Source: Pseudomonas fluorescens HK44
GTDB lineage: Bacteria; Pseudomonadota; Gammaproteobacteria; Pseudomonadales; Pseudomonadaceae
Assembly: GCF_000217955.3 (NCBI RefSeq)
Contig: NZ_AFOY02000004.1
Span: 496,001-560,000, forward strand
Direction: 5' to 3'
Length of the DNA: 64,000 nucleotides
This document shows, piece by piece, positions 18,947 through 27,588 of the stretch. Below the pieces are notes generated by a model, which did no database searches, had not been told where the DNA came from, and saw nothing but the letters and a program-made list of their open reading frames with translations. The number at the start of each line of letters is the position of its first letter. The stretch's first letter is position 1. The position numbers and the translations under genes were made by a program.

Positions 18947-21019
18947 ATGAGTTATCAGGTTCTTGCACGTAAATGGCGTCCGCGCTCGTTCCGCGAAATG
19001 GTCGGCCAGACCCATGTGCTCAAGGCTCTGATCAATGCCTTGGACAGTCAGCGGCTGCACCACGCCTATCTTTTTACCGGCACCCGGGGTGTGGGCAAGA
19101 CCACCATCGCGCGGATCATTGCCAAATGTCTGAACTGTGAGACAGGTATCACGTCGACGCCGTGTGGCGAGTGCTCGGTGTGCCGTGAAATCGATGAAGG
19201 GCGCTTTGTCGACCTGATCGAGATCGACGCCGCGAGCCGGACCAAGGTCGAGGACACGCGTGAGCTGCTCGACAACGTGCAGTACGCGCCGAGCCGTGGG
19301 CGCTTCAAGGTCTACCTGATCGACGAAGTGCACATGCTCTCCAGCCATTCCTTCAATGCGCTGTTGAAAACCCTCGAAGAGCCGCCGCCCTACGTCAAGT
19401 TCATCCTGGCGACCACCGATCCGCAGAAACTTCCTGCAACGATTCTGTCGCGGTGCCTGCAGTTCTCGCTGAAAAACATGACGCCGGAGCGTGTGGTCGA
19501 GCATTTGACCCACGTGCTGAGCGTCGAGAATGTGCCGTTCGAAGACGATGCACTGTGGTTGTTGGGCCGTGCTGCCGATGGTTCGATGCGCGATGCCATG
19601 AGCCTCACCGACCAGGCCATTGCCTTCGGCGAAGGCAAGGTCATGGCGGCCGATGTACGGGCGATGCTCGGCACCCTCGATCACGGTCAGGTCTACGATG
19701 TCCTGCACGCACTGCTCGATGGCGACGCCAAGGGGTTGCTCGAAGCGGTGCGGCATCTGGCCGAGCAGGGCCCGGACTGGAATGGCGTGCTGTCGGAAAT
19801 TCTTAACGTGCTGCACCGCGTCGCGATTGCCCAGGCCTTGCCTGAAGGCGTCGATAACGGTCATGGCGACCGTGACCGGGTGTTGGCACTGGCTCAGGCC
19901 TTGCCGGCCGAAGACGTGCAGTTCTATTACCAGATGGGCTTGATTGGCCGCCGCGATTTGCCTCTGGCGCCGGACCCGCGCGGTGGGTTCGAAATGGTCT
20001 TGCTGCGAATGCTCGCGTTCCGGCCGGCAGACACTGCAGACGCGCCGAGGCAGCCGCTAAAGCCAGTGGGGATCAGCCAGGCCACAGTTGATTCCGCACA
20101 CTCCGTGGCTGGCGCACCGCGTGTTGCGCCGGTAGTCGCGCCTGCTCCCGTTGCCGCTTCACCTGTCGCTGCGGTGCCGGTTCAACCGGTTGCCGAGGTG
20201 GTTGCACCCGCGCCGGTGGTCGAGGTGGTCGCTGAACCTGTGGTCATCGTCGAAGAGGTTGTCGACTTGCCCTGGAACGATCCGGTAGAGCCTGAGATCG
20301 TGCAGCAACCGGCCATCGAGCCGGTGCTGGAGACGACTGCCGAGCAGCCTGACCTGACGCCAATGCCGACACCGACTCCGGACAGCGTTGTACCCGATGC
20401 GCCTGAGTGGGCGGCAGCGCCGATTCCCGAGCCGTCGGTAGCTGAAGTCGACGCCGCCACGCCGGGCATGGACCTGGATGACGAGCCGCCGCTGGACGAG
20501 GACTACATCGAGCCGGACATGGATTCGGCCTATAGTTATCTCGATGAGCTGGCCAGTGAGCACGCCGCAGAACCTGCGCCGGCCCCCGAACCTGAACCTG
20601 CCGCGATGCCGGCCACCGGTCTGGCGTTGCAATGGCTGGAGCTGTTCCCGAAATTGCCGATTTCCGGCATGACCGGCAGCATCGCCGCCAACTGCACGCT
20701 GATCGCCGTCGATGGCGACCACTGGCTGCTGCACCTGGACCCGGCCCACAGCGCGCTGTTCAATGCGACTCAACAACGCCGGCTGAACGATGCGCTGAAC
20801 CAGTATCACCAGCGCACCCTGACGGTGAGCATCGAGCTGATCAAGCCGGAGCAGGAAACCCCGGCCCAGGCGGCTTCGCGTCGACGTGCCGACCGCCAGC
20901 GCGAGGCAGAGGATTCGATTCACGGCGATCCGTTCATCCAGCAAATGATGCAACAGTTCGGCGCGGTGATCCGTAACGATACTATTGAACCTGTCGAGGC
21001 TCTGGTCAGCCAGGGCTAA
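18947..21019 (+). CDS. dnaX: DNA polymerase III subunit tau/gamma
   Basis: DnaX is the clamp-loader ATPase that also ties the polymerase cores to the helicase. The 690 residues contain Walker A (GTRGVGKTTIARI, near residue 45), a zinc module (CLNCETG and CGECSVC), DEVHML Walker B, and the SRC motif in ILSRCLQFSL. Domain IV is a Val/Pro/Ala-rich linker (about 375-540, many VAPAPV-like repeats), and the C-terminal domain V that binds DnaE starts near LQWLELFPKLPISG. The ATG at 18947 gives MSYQVLARKWRP, the family N-terminus. No A6G slippery heptamer was noticed around codons 320-450. It is followed by ybaB and recR, a classic operon. Confidence 0.96.
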   Translation: MSYQVLARKWRPRSFREMVGQTHVLKALINALDSQRLHHAYLFTGTRGVGKTTIARIIAKCLNCETGITSTPCGECSVCREIDEGRFVDLIEIDAASRTKVEDTRELLDNVQYAPSRGRFKVYLIDEVHMLSSHSFNALLKTLEEPPPYVKFILATTDPQKLPATILSRCLQFSLKNMTPERVVEHLTHVLSVENVPFEDDALWLLGRAADGSMRDAMSLTDQAIAFGEGKVMAADVRAMLGTLDHGQVYDVLHALLDGDAKGLLEAVRHLAEQGPDWNGVLSEILNVLHRVAIAQALPEGVDNGHGDRDRVLALAQALPAEDVQFYYQMGLIGRRDLPLAPDPRGGFEMVLLRMLAFRPADTADAPRQPLKPVGISQATVDSAHSVAGAPRVAPVVAPAPVAASPVAAVPVQPVAEVVAPAPVVEVVAEPVVIVEEVVDLPWNDPVEPEIVQQPAIEPVLETTAEQPDLTPMPTPTPDSVVPDAPEWAAAPIPEPSVAEVDAATPGMDLDDEPPLDEDYIEPDMDSAYSYLDELASEHAAEPAPAPEPEPAAMPATGLALQWLELFPKLPISGMTGSIAANCTLIAVDGDHWLLHLDPAHSALFNATQQRRLNDALNQYHQRTLTVSIELIKPEQETPAQAASRRRADRQREAEDSIHGDPFIQQMMQQFGAVIRNDTIEPVEALVSQG

Positions 21020-21086
21020 TAACTGAAGGTGTTCGGCCCATTGGGCCGGGCGCTGTTTTGATCCAAGTACTTTTGAGGTGATTCCC

Positions 21087-21425
21087 ATGATGAAAGGTGG
21101 CATGGCCGGCCTGATGAAGCAGGCGCAGCAGATGCAGGAAAAGATGGCCAAGATGCAGGAAGAGCTGGCCAACGCCGAAGTCACCGGTAAAGCCGGTGGC
21201 GATATGGTCACCGTGGTGATGACCGGTCGTCACGACGTCAAGCGCGTGACCATCGATCCAAGCCTGGTAGAAGGCCTGAGCGAAGACGACAAGGAGATGC
21301 TGGAGGCCGTGTTCGCCGCCGCCGTCAATGACGCCGTTCGCAAGATCGAAGCCAACAGCCAGGACAAAATGTCCGGCATGACCGCAGGCATGCAACTGCC
21401 GCCGGGCATGAAACTGCCATTCTGA
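21087..21425 (+). CDS. ybaB: YbaB/EbfC nucleoid-associated protein
   Basis: A 112-residue DNA-binding protein that coats the nucleoid and is almost always encoded between dnaX and recR. The Met/Gln/Lys-rich first helix ([20 protein letters not shown]), the central strand-forming region ([20 protein letters not shown]) and the C-terminal Met/Gly/Pro tail are typical. The ATG at 21087 follows GAGGTG; an in-frame GTG at 21078 is part of that ribosome site and was not used. The exact role is not settled; effects on DNA repair and gene expression have been reported for the family. Confidence 0.93.
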   Translation: MMKGGMAGLMKQAQQMQEKMAKMQEELANAEVTGKAGGDMVTVVMTGRHDVKRVTIDPSLVEGLSEDDKEMLEAVFAAAVNDAVRKIEANSQDKMSGMTAGMQLPPGMKLPF

Positions 21426-21450
21426 TTCGCTGACGCGTCGGATGGTCTAC

Positions 21451-21482
21451 AAAAATGCCAGGCACTCAGCCTGGCATTTTTG
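21451..21482 (+). terminator. Rho-independent terminator after ybaB
   Basis: Perfect hairpin AAAAATGCCAGGC-ACTCA-GCCTGGCATTTTT. It separates ybaB from recR, so recR is either transcribed by read-through or from its own promoter. Confidence 0.85.
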
Positions 21483-21507
21483 TTAATACGACACACCGTT
21501 CGTTTTT

Positions 21508-21535
21508 GTGGCGAGGGGGCTTGCCCCCTCGCCAC
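21508..21535. repeat. Single REP unit, family 2
   Basis: Near-perfect 28-bp palindrome, GTGGCGAGGGGGC-TTG-CCCC and its complement, in the ybaB-recR gap. Confidence 0.85.
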
Positions 21536-21630
21536 AGTGAAAGCAAAAACATCGCCACAGATGAGTATTTGACGCTGGCCAGAGGCGCGGGTATAAACCG
21601 CGTCTCGTTGTTTTGTCGGACGTTTCCCCC

Positions 21631-22233
21631 ATGAGCTTCAGCCCTTTGATTCGCCAACTGATCGACGCCTTGCGCATCTTGCCAGGTGTTGGTCAGAAAA
21701 CCGCCCAGCGCATGGCGTTGCAACTGCTCGAGCGTGATCGCAGCGGTGGCTCGCGGCTGGCGCTGGCCTTGAGTCAGGCCATGGAAGGGGTCGGCCATTG
21801 CCGACTGTGCCGCACACTGACCGAAGACGATCTGTGCCCGCAGTGCGCGGACCCTCGCCGCGATGACACCTTGCTGTGCGTGGTCGAAGGCCCGATGGAT
21901 GTCTATGCCGTGGAGCAGACCGGGTTTCGCGGTCGCTACTTCGTGCTCAAGGGACATTTGTCGCCACTCGACGGCCTGGGGCCGGAAGCCATCGGTATTC
22001 CGCAATTGCTGGCGCGGATCGAAGAGTCGGGTGCGCTCACTGAAGTCATCCTGGCGACCAACCCGACGGTTGAAGGTGAAGCGACAGCGCACTACATCGC
22101 CCAGTTGCTCAGCAATAAAGGCCTGATCGCCTCGCGCATTGCTCATGGTGTGCCGTTGGGTGGCGAGCTGGAGCTGGTGGATGGCGGGACATTGGCCCAC
22201 TCCTTCGCGGGGCGTAAGCCAATCGTGTTGTAA
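21631..22233 (+). CDS. recR: Recombination mediator RecR
   Basis: RecR works with RecF and RecO to load RecA at gaps. The 200-residue protein shows the helix-hairpin-helix ([20 protein letters not shown]), the Cys4 zinc finger ([16 protein letters not shown], residues about 57-72) and a Toprim domain ([18 protein letters not shown], then [15 protein letters not shown]). Length and motif order match the family exactly. The start was set at ATG 21631 ([14 protein letters not shown]); the frame is open six codons further up but without a family match. Confidence 0.96.
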   Translation: MSFSPLIRQLIDALRILPGVGQKTAQRMALQLLERDRSGGSRLALALSQAMEGVGHCRLCRTLTEDDLCPQCADPRRDDTLLCVVEGPMDVYAVEQTGFRGRYFVLKGHLSPLDGLGPEAIGIPQLLARIEESGALTEVILATNPTVEGEATAHYIAQLLSNKGLIASRIAHGVPLGGELELVDGGTLAHSFAGRKPIVL

Positions 22234-22234
22234 C

Positions 22235-22366
22235 TGTGGCGAGGGAGCTTGCTCCCGTTCGGCCGCGAAGCGGTCGTAATCCGGCAATCGCGTTACATCC
22301 GAATACTTGCGGTGGCTGAATTTAGGGTCGCTTCGCAACCCAGCGGGAGCAAGCTCCCTCGCCACA
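22235..22366. repeat. REPIN, family 2
   Basis: Inverted REP units GTGGCGAGGGAGCTTGCTCC and GGGAGCAAGCTCCCTCGCCA about 90 bp apart, with inner GCGAAGCGG-type hairpins. It begins right after the recR stop codon. Confidence 0.9.
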
Positions 22367-22438
22367 TGAAAGTTTCGGACATCTTGAAAACCAAGCAAGC
22401 GCTCGGTAAGTTCGCTGAACCTTCAGTGGAGCTCGCCG

Positions 22439-23587
22439 ATGCCTGCCTTTCAGGAATACTTCGACCCCGGCCATCAGTTGGTCCGCGACAGCGTGCGACG
22501 TTTCGTCGAGCGCGAGATTCTTCCGGACATCGATCAGTGGGAGGAGGCCGAGAGCTTTCCTCGTGAACTCTACCTCAAGGCCGGCGCTGCGGGGATTCTC
22601 GGGATTGGCTATCCCGAAGCGCTGGGTGGCAGCCACGAAGGCGACCTGTTCGCCAAGATCGCCGCCACTGAAGAACTGATGCGCTGTGGTTCTGGCGGGC
22701 TGGTGGCGGGGCTGGGCTCGCTGGACATCGGTCTGCCGCCAATCCTCAAATGGGCCAGGCCCGAGGTACGTGACCGAGTGGTGCCGCAAGTCCTTTGCGG
22801 CGAAAAAATCAGCGCGCTGGCGGTTACCGAGCCCAGCGGCGGCTCCGATGTGGCCAACCTGCAAACCCGCGCCGTGCGCGATGGGGACTACTACCGGGTC
22901 AGTGGCAGTAAAACCTTTATCACCAGCGGTGTTCGTGCGGATTTCCATACCGTCGCGGTGCGTACCGGTGAGCCGGGTTTTGGCGGCATCAGCCTGCTGC
23001 TGATCGAGAAGGGCACGCCAGGATTCACTGTCGGTCGTCAGCTGAAAAAAATGGGCTGGTGGGCGTCGGATACCGCCGAGCTGTTTTTCGATGATTGCCG
23101 TGTGCCGGTGGGCAACCTGATCGGCGTCGAGAACATGGGCTTTGCCTGCATCATGGGCAACTTTCAAAACGAGCGCCTGGCGCTGGCGTTGATGGCCAAC
23201 ATGACTGCGCAACTGGCGCTGGAAGAAAGCCTGAAATGGGCTCGGCAGCGCGAAGCGTTCGGCAAGCCGATTGGCAAGTTTCAGGTGCTCAGGCATCGCT
23301 TGGCGGAGATGGCCACGGCGCTGGAAGTCTCGCGGGAATTCACCTATCGCCAGGCCGCGAAAATGGCAGCGGGGCAGAGCGTGATCAAGGAAATTTCCAT
23401 GGCCAAGAATGTTGCCACCGACACTGCCGATCGCATCACCAGTGACGCGGTGCAGATTCTTGGTGGGCTGGGTTACATGCGTGAAAGCCTGGTGGAGCGG
23501 CTGTACCGCGACAGCCGGATCCTGTCTATTGGCGGCGGCACGCGGGAAGTGATGAATGAAATCATCAGCAAGCAGATGGGGCTTTGA
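22439..23587 (+). CDS. Acyl-CoA dehydrogenase
   Basis: FAD enzyme of 382 residues that introduces a 2,3-double bond in an acyl-CoA thioester. The N-terminal helical domain (about 5-120), the beta domain with ALAVTEPSGGSDVANLQTRA (about 125-140) and KTFITSGVRADFH, and the C-terminal helical domain with RQAFGKPIGKFQ-like sequence (RQREAFGKPIGKFQVLRHRL) and QILGGLGYMRESLVERLYRD are all present. The catalytic base is probably the Glu in MRESLVERLYRDSR or elsewhere in this loop, as in isovaleryl/long-chain types. Substrate cannot be told. The gene is alone between recR and the convergent apt, without beta-oxidation partners. Confidence 0.9.
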   Translation: MPAFQEYFDPGHQLVRDSVRRFVEREILPDIDQWEEAESFPRELYLKAGAAGILGIGYPEALGGSHEGDLFAKIAATEELMRCGSGGLVAGLGSLDIGLPPILKWARPEVRDRVVPQVLCGEKISALAVTEPSGGSDVANLQTRAVRDGDYYRVSGSKTFITSGVRADFHTVAVRTGEPGFGGISLLLIEKGTPGFTVGRQLKKMGWWASDTAELFFDDCRVPVGNLIGVENMGFACIMGNFQNERLALALMANMTAQLALEESLKWARQREAFGKPIGKFQVLRHRLAEMATALEVSREFTYRQAAKMAAGQSVIKEISMAKNVATDTADRITSDAVQILGGLGYMRESLVERLYRDSRILSIGGGTREVMNEIISKQMGL

Positions 23588-23609
23588 ATGAGGCGGTGAC
23601 GACGCCGAC

Positions 23610-24158
23610 TTATCTTTCGCTCAGCGAAAACTGCGTCAGGCAGAACGTCGGGATGCCCATGTCTTCCAGCCGCTGGGAGCCGCCCAGTTCCGGCAGGTCG
23701 ATAATTGCCGCAGCTTCGAACACCCGCGCGCCCATGCGCCGAACCAGGTTGGCCGCAGCGATCAGCGTGCCGCCAGTGGCAATCAGGTCATCGAAGATCA
23801 GCACCGAGTCGCCTTCGCAGAGGCTGTCGGCGTGAACTTCAAGAAAAGCTTCGCCGTACTCGGTCTGATACCCCTCGGACAGCACGTCAGCCGGCAGTTT
23901 GCCTTGCTTGCGGAACAGCACCAGTGGCTTGTTCAACTGATAGGCGAGGATCGAGCCGATCAGGAAGCCGCGCGCATCCATGGCGCCGATGTGCGTGAAG
24001 TCAGTCTCGACGTAGCGGTGCGCGAAACTGTCCATCACCAGGCGCAGGGCCTTCGGGGACTGGAACAGTGGGGTGATGTCGCGAAAGATCACGCCCGGCT
24101 TTGGAAAATCGATCACGGGGCGGATCAGGGATTTGATGTCGAAGGAGTCGATGACCAT
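23610..24158 (-). CDS. apt: Adenine phosphoribosyltransferase
   Basis: Apt makes AMP from adenine and PRPP in purine salvage. The 182-residue protein has the N-terminal hood [16 protein letters not shown], the [13 protein letters not shown] loop, the KQGKLPAD segment and the PRPP-binding motif [17 protein letters not shown] (about residues 125-141). Length and order match bacterial Apt. It lies just downstream of anr on the same strand (78-bp gap) and converges with the acyl-CoA dehydrogenase gene. Confidence 0.95.
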   Translation of the reverse strand: MVIDSFDIKSLIRPVIDFPKPGVIFRDITPLFQSPKALRLVMDSFAHRYVETDFTHIGAMDARGFLIGSILAYQLNKPLVLFRKQGKLPADVLSEGYQTEYGEAFLEVHADSLCEGDSVLIFDDLIATGGTLIAAANLVRRMGARVFEAAAIIDLPELGGSQRLEDMGIPTFCLTQFSLSER

Positions 24159-24236
24159 CGTCGAGGTGTCCTGGCAGGCTACAAACGGCGAAGTATAACT
24201 GCGGCTGGGCAGGTTCGCTCAGCCGCAATCACAATG

Positions 24237-24971
24237 TCAGCCTTCGACCGAGCCACCGGCCAGCGCACATAGCTGGATCGGGTCGATGATGTGCACTTCC
24301 TTGCCTTCGGCGGCAATCAGCTCGTTTTGCTGGAAGCGCGTGAATACCCGGGACACAGTTTCCACTGCGAGGCCCAGGTAGTTGCCGATTTCGTTGCGCG
24401 ACATGCTCAGGCGGAACTGGTTGGCAGAGAATCCGCGTGCGCGGAAACGGGCCGACAGGTTGACCAGGAACGTGGCGATGCGCTCGTCAGCGGTTTTCTT
24501 CGAGAGCAGCAGCATCATCTGCTGATCGTCACGAATCTCGCGGCTCATCACGCGCATCAATTGGCGGCGCAATTGCGGCAGTTGCAGGGCCAGTTCATCG
24601 AGGCGTTCGAAGGGGATTTCGCAGACCGAGGTGGTTTCCAGCGCCTGGGCCGAAACCGGGTGGCTCTCGGTGTCCATGCCCGACAAGCCGACCAGTTCGC
24701 TCGGCAGGTGGAAGCCGGTGATCTGTTCTTCGCCGCCATCGCTTAGGCTGAAGGTTTTCAACGCGCCGGAGCGTACTGCAAAAACGGAATCGAACTGGTC
24801 GCTCTGACGAAACAGAAACTCGCCTTTTTTCAGCGGGCGACCACGTTTGACGATATCGTCCAGCGCTTCCATGTCTTCCAGATTCAGAGAAAGTGGCAGG
24901 CAGAGGGGGGCCAGGCTGCAATCCTTGCAATGTGCCTGGCTGTGAGCGCGCAGTTTAACTGGCTCGGACAT
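24237..24971 (-). CDS. anr: Anr, oxygen-sensing FNR-type regulator
   Basis: Anr carries an oxygen-labile 4Fe-4S cluster and, as a dimer, activates genes for low-oxygen respiration at TTGAT-N4-ATCAA sites. The 244-residue protein has cluster cysteines at C15, C18, C24 and C117, a cyclic-nucleotide-binding-like barrel (about 30-150), a dimer helix and a C-terminal HTH whose recognition helix reads [15 protein letters not shown]. The E-xx-SR pattern is what reads TTGAT. It lies beside hemN and upstream of a large cbb3 cluster that carries Anr-like sites. AAGGA precedes the ATG. Confidence 0.95.
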   Translation of the reverse strand: MSEPVKLRAHSQAHCKDCSLAPLCLPLSLNLEDMEALDDIVKRGRPLKKGEFLFRQSDQFDSVFAVRSGALKTFSLSDGGEEQITGFHLPSELVGLSGMDTESHPVSAQALETTSVCEIPFERLDELALQLPQLRRQLMRVMSREIRDDQQMMLLLSKKTADERIATFLVNLSARFRARGFSANQFRLSMSRNEIGNYLGLAVETVSRVFTRFQQNELIAAEGKEVHIIDPIQLCALAGGSVEG

Positions 24972-25050
24972 TTCTTAGATCCTTGTGGGAAAGCACACAT
25001 AAGATGTAAGGGTAACTCACACAATGACCTGGAGGCCAGTCTGCGGTGTC

Positions 25051-26433
25051 TTAAATCACCCGAGAGAAACGCTGGCGATTCTGTTGTTCCAGATACGCAT
25101 CGAAGACCATGCACACCGAACGGACCAACAACCGCCCGGCCGGCAGGACCACGATTTTTTCGCTGTCGAGTTCGATCAGGCCATCCTCGGCCATGGCCTG
25201 CAATTGCGGCCAGAGCTCGCTGAAGTAGCCGCGAAAATCAATGTTGAACGCCTGCTCGATCTGGGCGAATGCCAGGCTGAACGTGCAGATCAATTGCTGA
25301 ATCACGGCTCGCCGCAGGCGGTCGTCCTGGTTGCACAGCAATCCACGACTGGTGCCCGGTTGTGCGCTGGCCAGGGTGTTTTGGTACTCATTCAGATCGC
25401 TGCTGTTCTGGCAGTACAAATCACCGATCTGGCTGATGGCCGACACGCCAAGGCCGATCAGGTCGCAATGACCGTGGGTGGTGTAACCCTGGAAGTTGCG
25501 TTGCAGCGTCGACTCTTCCTGAGCGATGGCCAGTTCATCATCCGGCAGGGCGAAATGGTCCATGCCGATGTAGCGATAACCGGCGGCGGTCAGTTGCTCG
25601 ATGGTGCGCTGAAGCATGTTGAGCTTTTCGGCGGGGGCCGGCAGGTCGCTGCTGTTGATTCGCCGTTGTGGCATGAAACGTTCGGGCAGGTGCGCGTAGT
25701 TGAACACTGAGAGCCGATCCGGTTGCAGGTTGATGACTTCGTCCACGGTGCGGGCGAAGCTCTCGGCGGTTTGCTTGGGCAGGCCGTAGATCAGGTCGAT
25801 GTTGATCGAGCGAAACTGCAAGGTACGCGCCGCCTCGATCACCGCACGGGTTTCTTCCAGGCTTTGCAGGCGATTGACCGCACGCTGTACGGCAGGGTCA
25901 AGGTCTTGCAGGCCGATGCTGACCCGGTTGAAACCCAGTTCGCGCAGCAGGCCCATGGTTGACCAGTCGGCTTCCCGTGGGTCGATCTCGATGCCGTAAT
26001 CACCGGAGTCATCGTCCAGCAGGTTGAAATGCTTGCGCAGTTGCGCCATCAACTGGCGCAGTTCGTCATGGCTGAGAAAGGTCGGGGTGCCGCCGCCGAA
26101 ATGCAGTTGCTCGACTTTCTGGTTCGGGTCCAGGTGACAGGCGATCAGCTGGATTTCCTGTTCCAGGCGCTGCAGGTAAGGCAGGGCGCGGCCGCGGTCC
26201 TTGGTGATGACTTTGTTGCAGGCGCAGTAGTAGCAGATGTTTGCGCAAAACGGCACGTGCACATACAGCGACAGCGGGCGCAGGGCCCTGCGGCTTTCGC
26301 GCAGGGCATGAAACAGGTCGAAAGTGCCGACCTGGCTGTTGAATTGCACCGCGGTCGGGTACGAGGTGTAGCGTGGTCCCGCCAGGTCGTAACGGCGGAT
26401 CAGATCTGTGTCCCAACGAATGGCGTCGAGCAT
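25051..26433 (-). CDS. hemN: Oxygen-independent coproporphyrinogen III oxidase
   Basis: HemN is a radical-SAM enzyme that decarboxylates coproporphyrinogen III during haem synthesis when oxygen is low. The 460-residue protein has the radical SAM motif CxxxCxxC at C63, C67 and C70 (PFCANICYYCACNKV), the glycine-rich LHFGGGTPTFL, and GLPKQTAESFARTV; a tyrosine-rich N-terminus (RYDLAGPRYTSYPTA) is typical of true HemN rather than HemW. A perfect Anr site lies 65 bp upstream, so expression should rise without oxygen. Next gene downstream is anr itself. Confidence 0.95.
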   Translation of the reverse strand: MLDAIRWDTDLIRRYDLAGPRYTSYPTAVQFNSQVGTFDLFHALRESRRALRPLSLYVHVPFCANICYYCACNKVITKDRGRALPYLQRLEQEIQLIACHLDPNQKVEQLHFGGGTPTFLSHDELRQLMAQLRKHFNLLDDDSGDYGIEIDPREADWSTMGLLRELGFNRVSIGLQDLDPAVQRAVNRLQSLEETRAVIEAARTLQFRSINIDLIYGLPKQTAESFARTVDEVINLQPDRLSVFNYAHLPERFMPQRRINSSDLPAPAEKLNMLQRTIEQLTAAGYRYIGMDHFALPDDELAIAQEESTLQRNFQGYTTHGHCDLIGLGVSAISQIGDLYCQNSSDLNEYQNTLASAQPGTSRGLLCNQDDRLRRAVIQQLICTFSLAFAQIEQAFNIDFRGYFSELWPQLQAMAEDGLIELDSEKIVVLPAGRLLVRSVCMVFDAYLEQQNRQRFSRVI

Positions 26434-26497
26434 GCGGGCATTCCCCCGGATAGGCTGGCAGTGTTGGCGAGTCTAGGGGGGGCGGCGTTGGGGCATC

Positions 26498-26511
26498 TTG
26501 ATTTGCATCAA
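26498..26511. promoter_or_regulatory. Anr box upstream of hemN
   Basis: TTGATTTGCATCAA matches the consensus TTGAT-N4-ATCAA perfectly. It lies 65 bp before the hemN start codon. Confidence 0.88.
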
Positions 26512-26522
26512 GGGTAGCTGGC

Positions 26523-26657
26523 TTGTGGCGAGAGGGCTTGCCCTCTCTGGGCTGCGAAGCGCCCCCAAAATCTGCAACCGTATCCTGCCTATGATCTTGC
26601 GACTGCTGCGCAGCCAAACGGGGCGGTGCGGCGTTCCGACAAGCCCCCTCGCCACAG
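26523..26657. repeat. REPIN, family 2 (degenerate)
   Basis: Inverted units GTGGCGAGAGGGCTTGCCCT and AAGCCCCCTCGCCACA enclose about 95 bp with inner GCTGCGAAGCGCC-like and CTGCGCAG hairpins. It fills the gap between hemN and the DsbD/TauE-like gene. Confidence 0.82.
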
Positions 26658-26659
26658 TT

Positions 26660-27343
26660 TTAGTGCCCCATCAACCAATGCTGATGCGGCCCCGGCAAGG
26701 TCCAGAGGCCAAACAGGATTACCAGCAAACCGCCGGTCATGCGCACGCTGCGTTTGCGCAAGAGCGCGGTGACCCGCTCGGCGGCAAGACCAGTCGCGAG
26801 CAGCACCGGCCAGGTGCCTAGGCCAAACGCGAGCATCAACAACGCGCTGTCGATGGCATTGCCCTGGCTGGCAGACCACAACAGCGTGCTGTAGACCAAA
26901 CCGCACGGCAGCCAGCCCCAGAGTGCGCCAAGCAGCAACGCGCGCGGCAGGCTCGATACCGGCAGCAAACGGTTGGCAACTGGCTGTATGTAGCGCCACA
27001 GGCCGCGTCCCAGGCTTTCGATGCGGGTCAGGCCGCTCCACCAGCCCGCCAGATACAAGCCCATGGCGATCAGCAGCAAGCCGGCGAGGATCCGCATGAA
27101 CATCGCTGCCGGGCTGTTGGCCACCGCCCATCCCGCCAGGCCGATCAGCAGACCGGCGGTGGCGTAGCTAAGAATCCGTCCGAGGTTGTACGCCAGCAAC
27201 AGGCGAAAGCGCCGGCTGCGTTGTTCCTTGGGAATCGCCAGGGTCAACGCGCCCATCAACCCGCCACACATGCCCAGACAATGCCCGCCGCCGAGCAGGC
27301 CAAGGATCACCGCAGAAACCAGCAGTGGCGCCAACTCAAGCAT
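26660..27343 (-). CDS. DsbD/TauE-like membrane protein of the cbb3 assembly operon
   Basis: The 227-residue inner-membrane protein has about six helices and two repeated conserved motifs, GGGHCLGMCGGLMGAL near residue 20 and LWGWLPCGLVYSTLL near 140, which fit the DsbD_2 / sulfite exporter TauE-SafE families. The His-Cys-Met-Cys motif suggests copper or thiol handling. Its start overlaps the ccoS stop by 8 bp, so it belongs to the ccoGHIS operon. A role in copper supply for the cbb3 oxidase, or in redox of CcoO/CcoP, is plausible but not shown. Confidence 0.82.
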   Translation of the reverse strand: MLELAPLLVSAVILGLLGGGHCLGMCGGLMGALTLAIPKEQRSRRFRLLLAYNLGRILSYATAGLLIGLAGWAVANSPAAMFMRILAGLLLIAMGLYLAGWWSGLTRIESLGRGLWRYIQPVANRLLPVSSLPRALLLGALWGWLPCGLVYSTLLWSASQGNAIDSALLMLAFGLGTWPVLLATGLAAERVTALLRKRSVRMTGGLLVILFGLWTLPGPHQHWLMGH

Positions 27344-27566
27344 GAGGCGGGGCCTTGTCGCTCGGCTTGGCCGGATCGGTCGGTGCGTGACCGCTGGCTT
27401 CGTCGACTGCTGCCTGATGGCTCGGGTCCTGGTCGTCGAACAGGATACTGTGGGCCGGACCGTCGAGGTCGTCGTACTGACCGCTGTCGACCGCCCAGAA
27501 GAAAATGTAAATGGCGATGGCGACGATCAGCAGCGCTGCCGGGATCATCACATAAAGAGCTGGCAT
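27336..27566 (-). CDS. ccoS: cbb3 oxidase maturation protein CcoS
   Basis: CcoS is a small membrane protein needed for cofactor insertion into cbb3 oxidase. The 76 residues begin with a single membrane helix (MPALYVMIPAALLIVAIAIY) and contain the family hallmark FFWAVDSGQYDDLDGPAH followed by ILFDDQD. The open frame extends further upstream but the ATG at 27566 follows GGAG and gives the family N-terminus. It lies 22 bp after ccoI and overlaps the next gene by 8 bp. Confidence 0.93.
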   Translation of the reverse strand: MPALYVMIPAALLIVAIAIYIFFWAVDSGQYDDLDGPAHSILFDDQDPSHQAAVDEASGHAPTDPAKPSDKAPPHA

Positions 27567-27588
27567 CTGGACTCCATGCCTGACCGGA

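Noticed and set aside
24972..25050. Search for an Anr autoregulation site before anr
   Set aside because: No TTGAT-N4-ATCAA-like sequence was found in this short gap.
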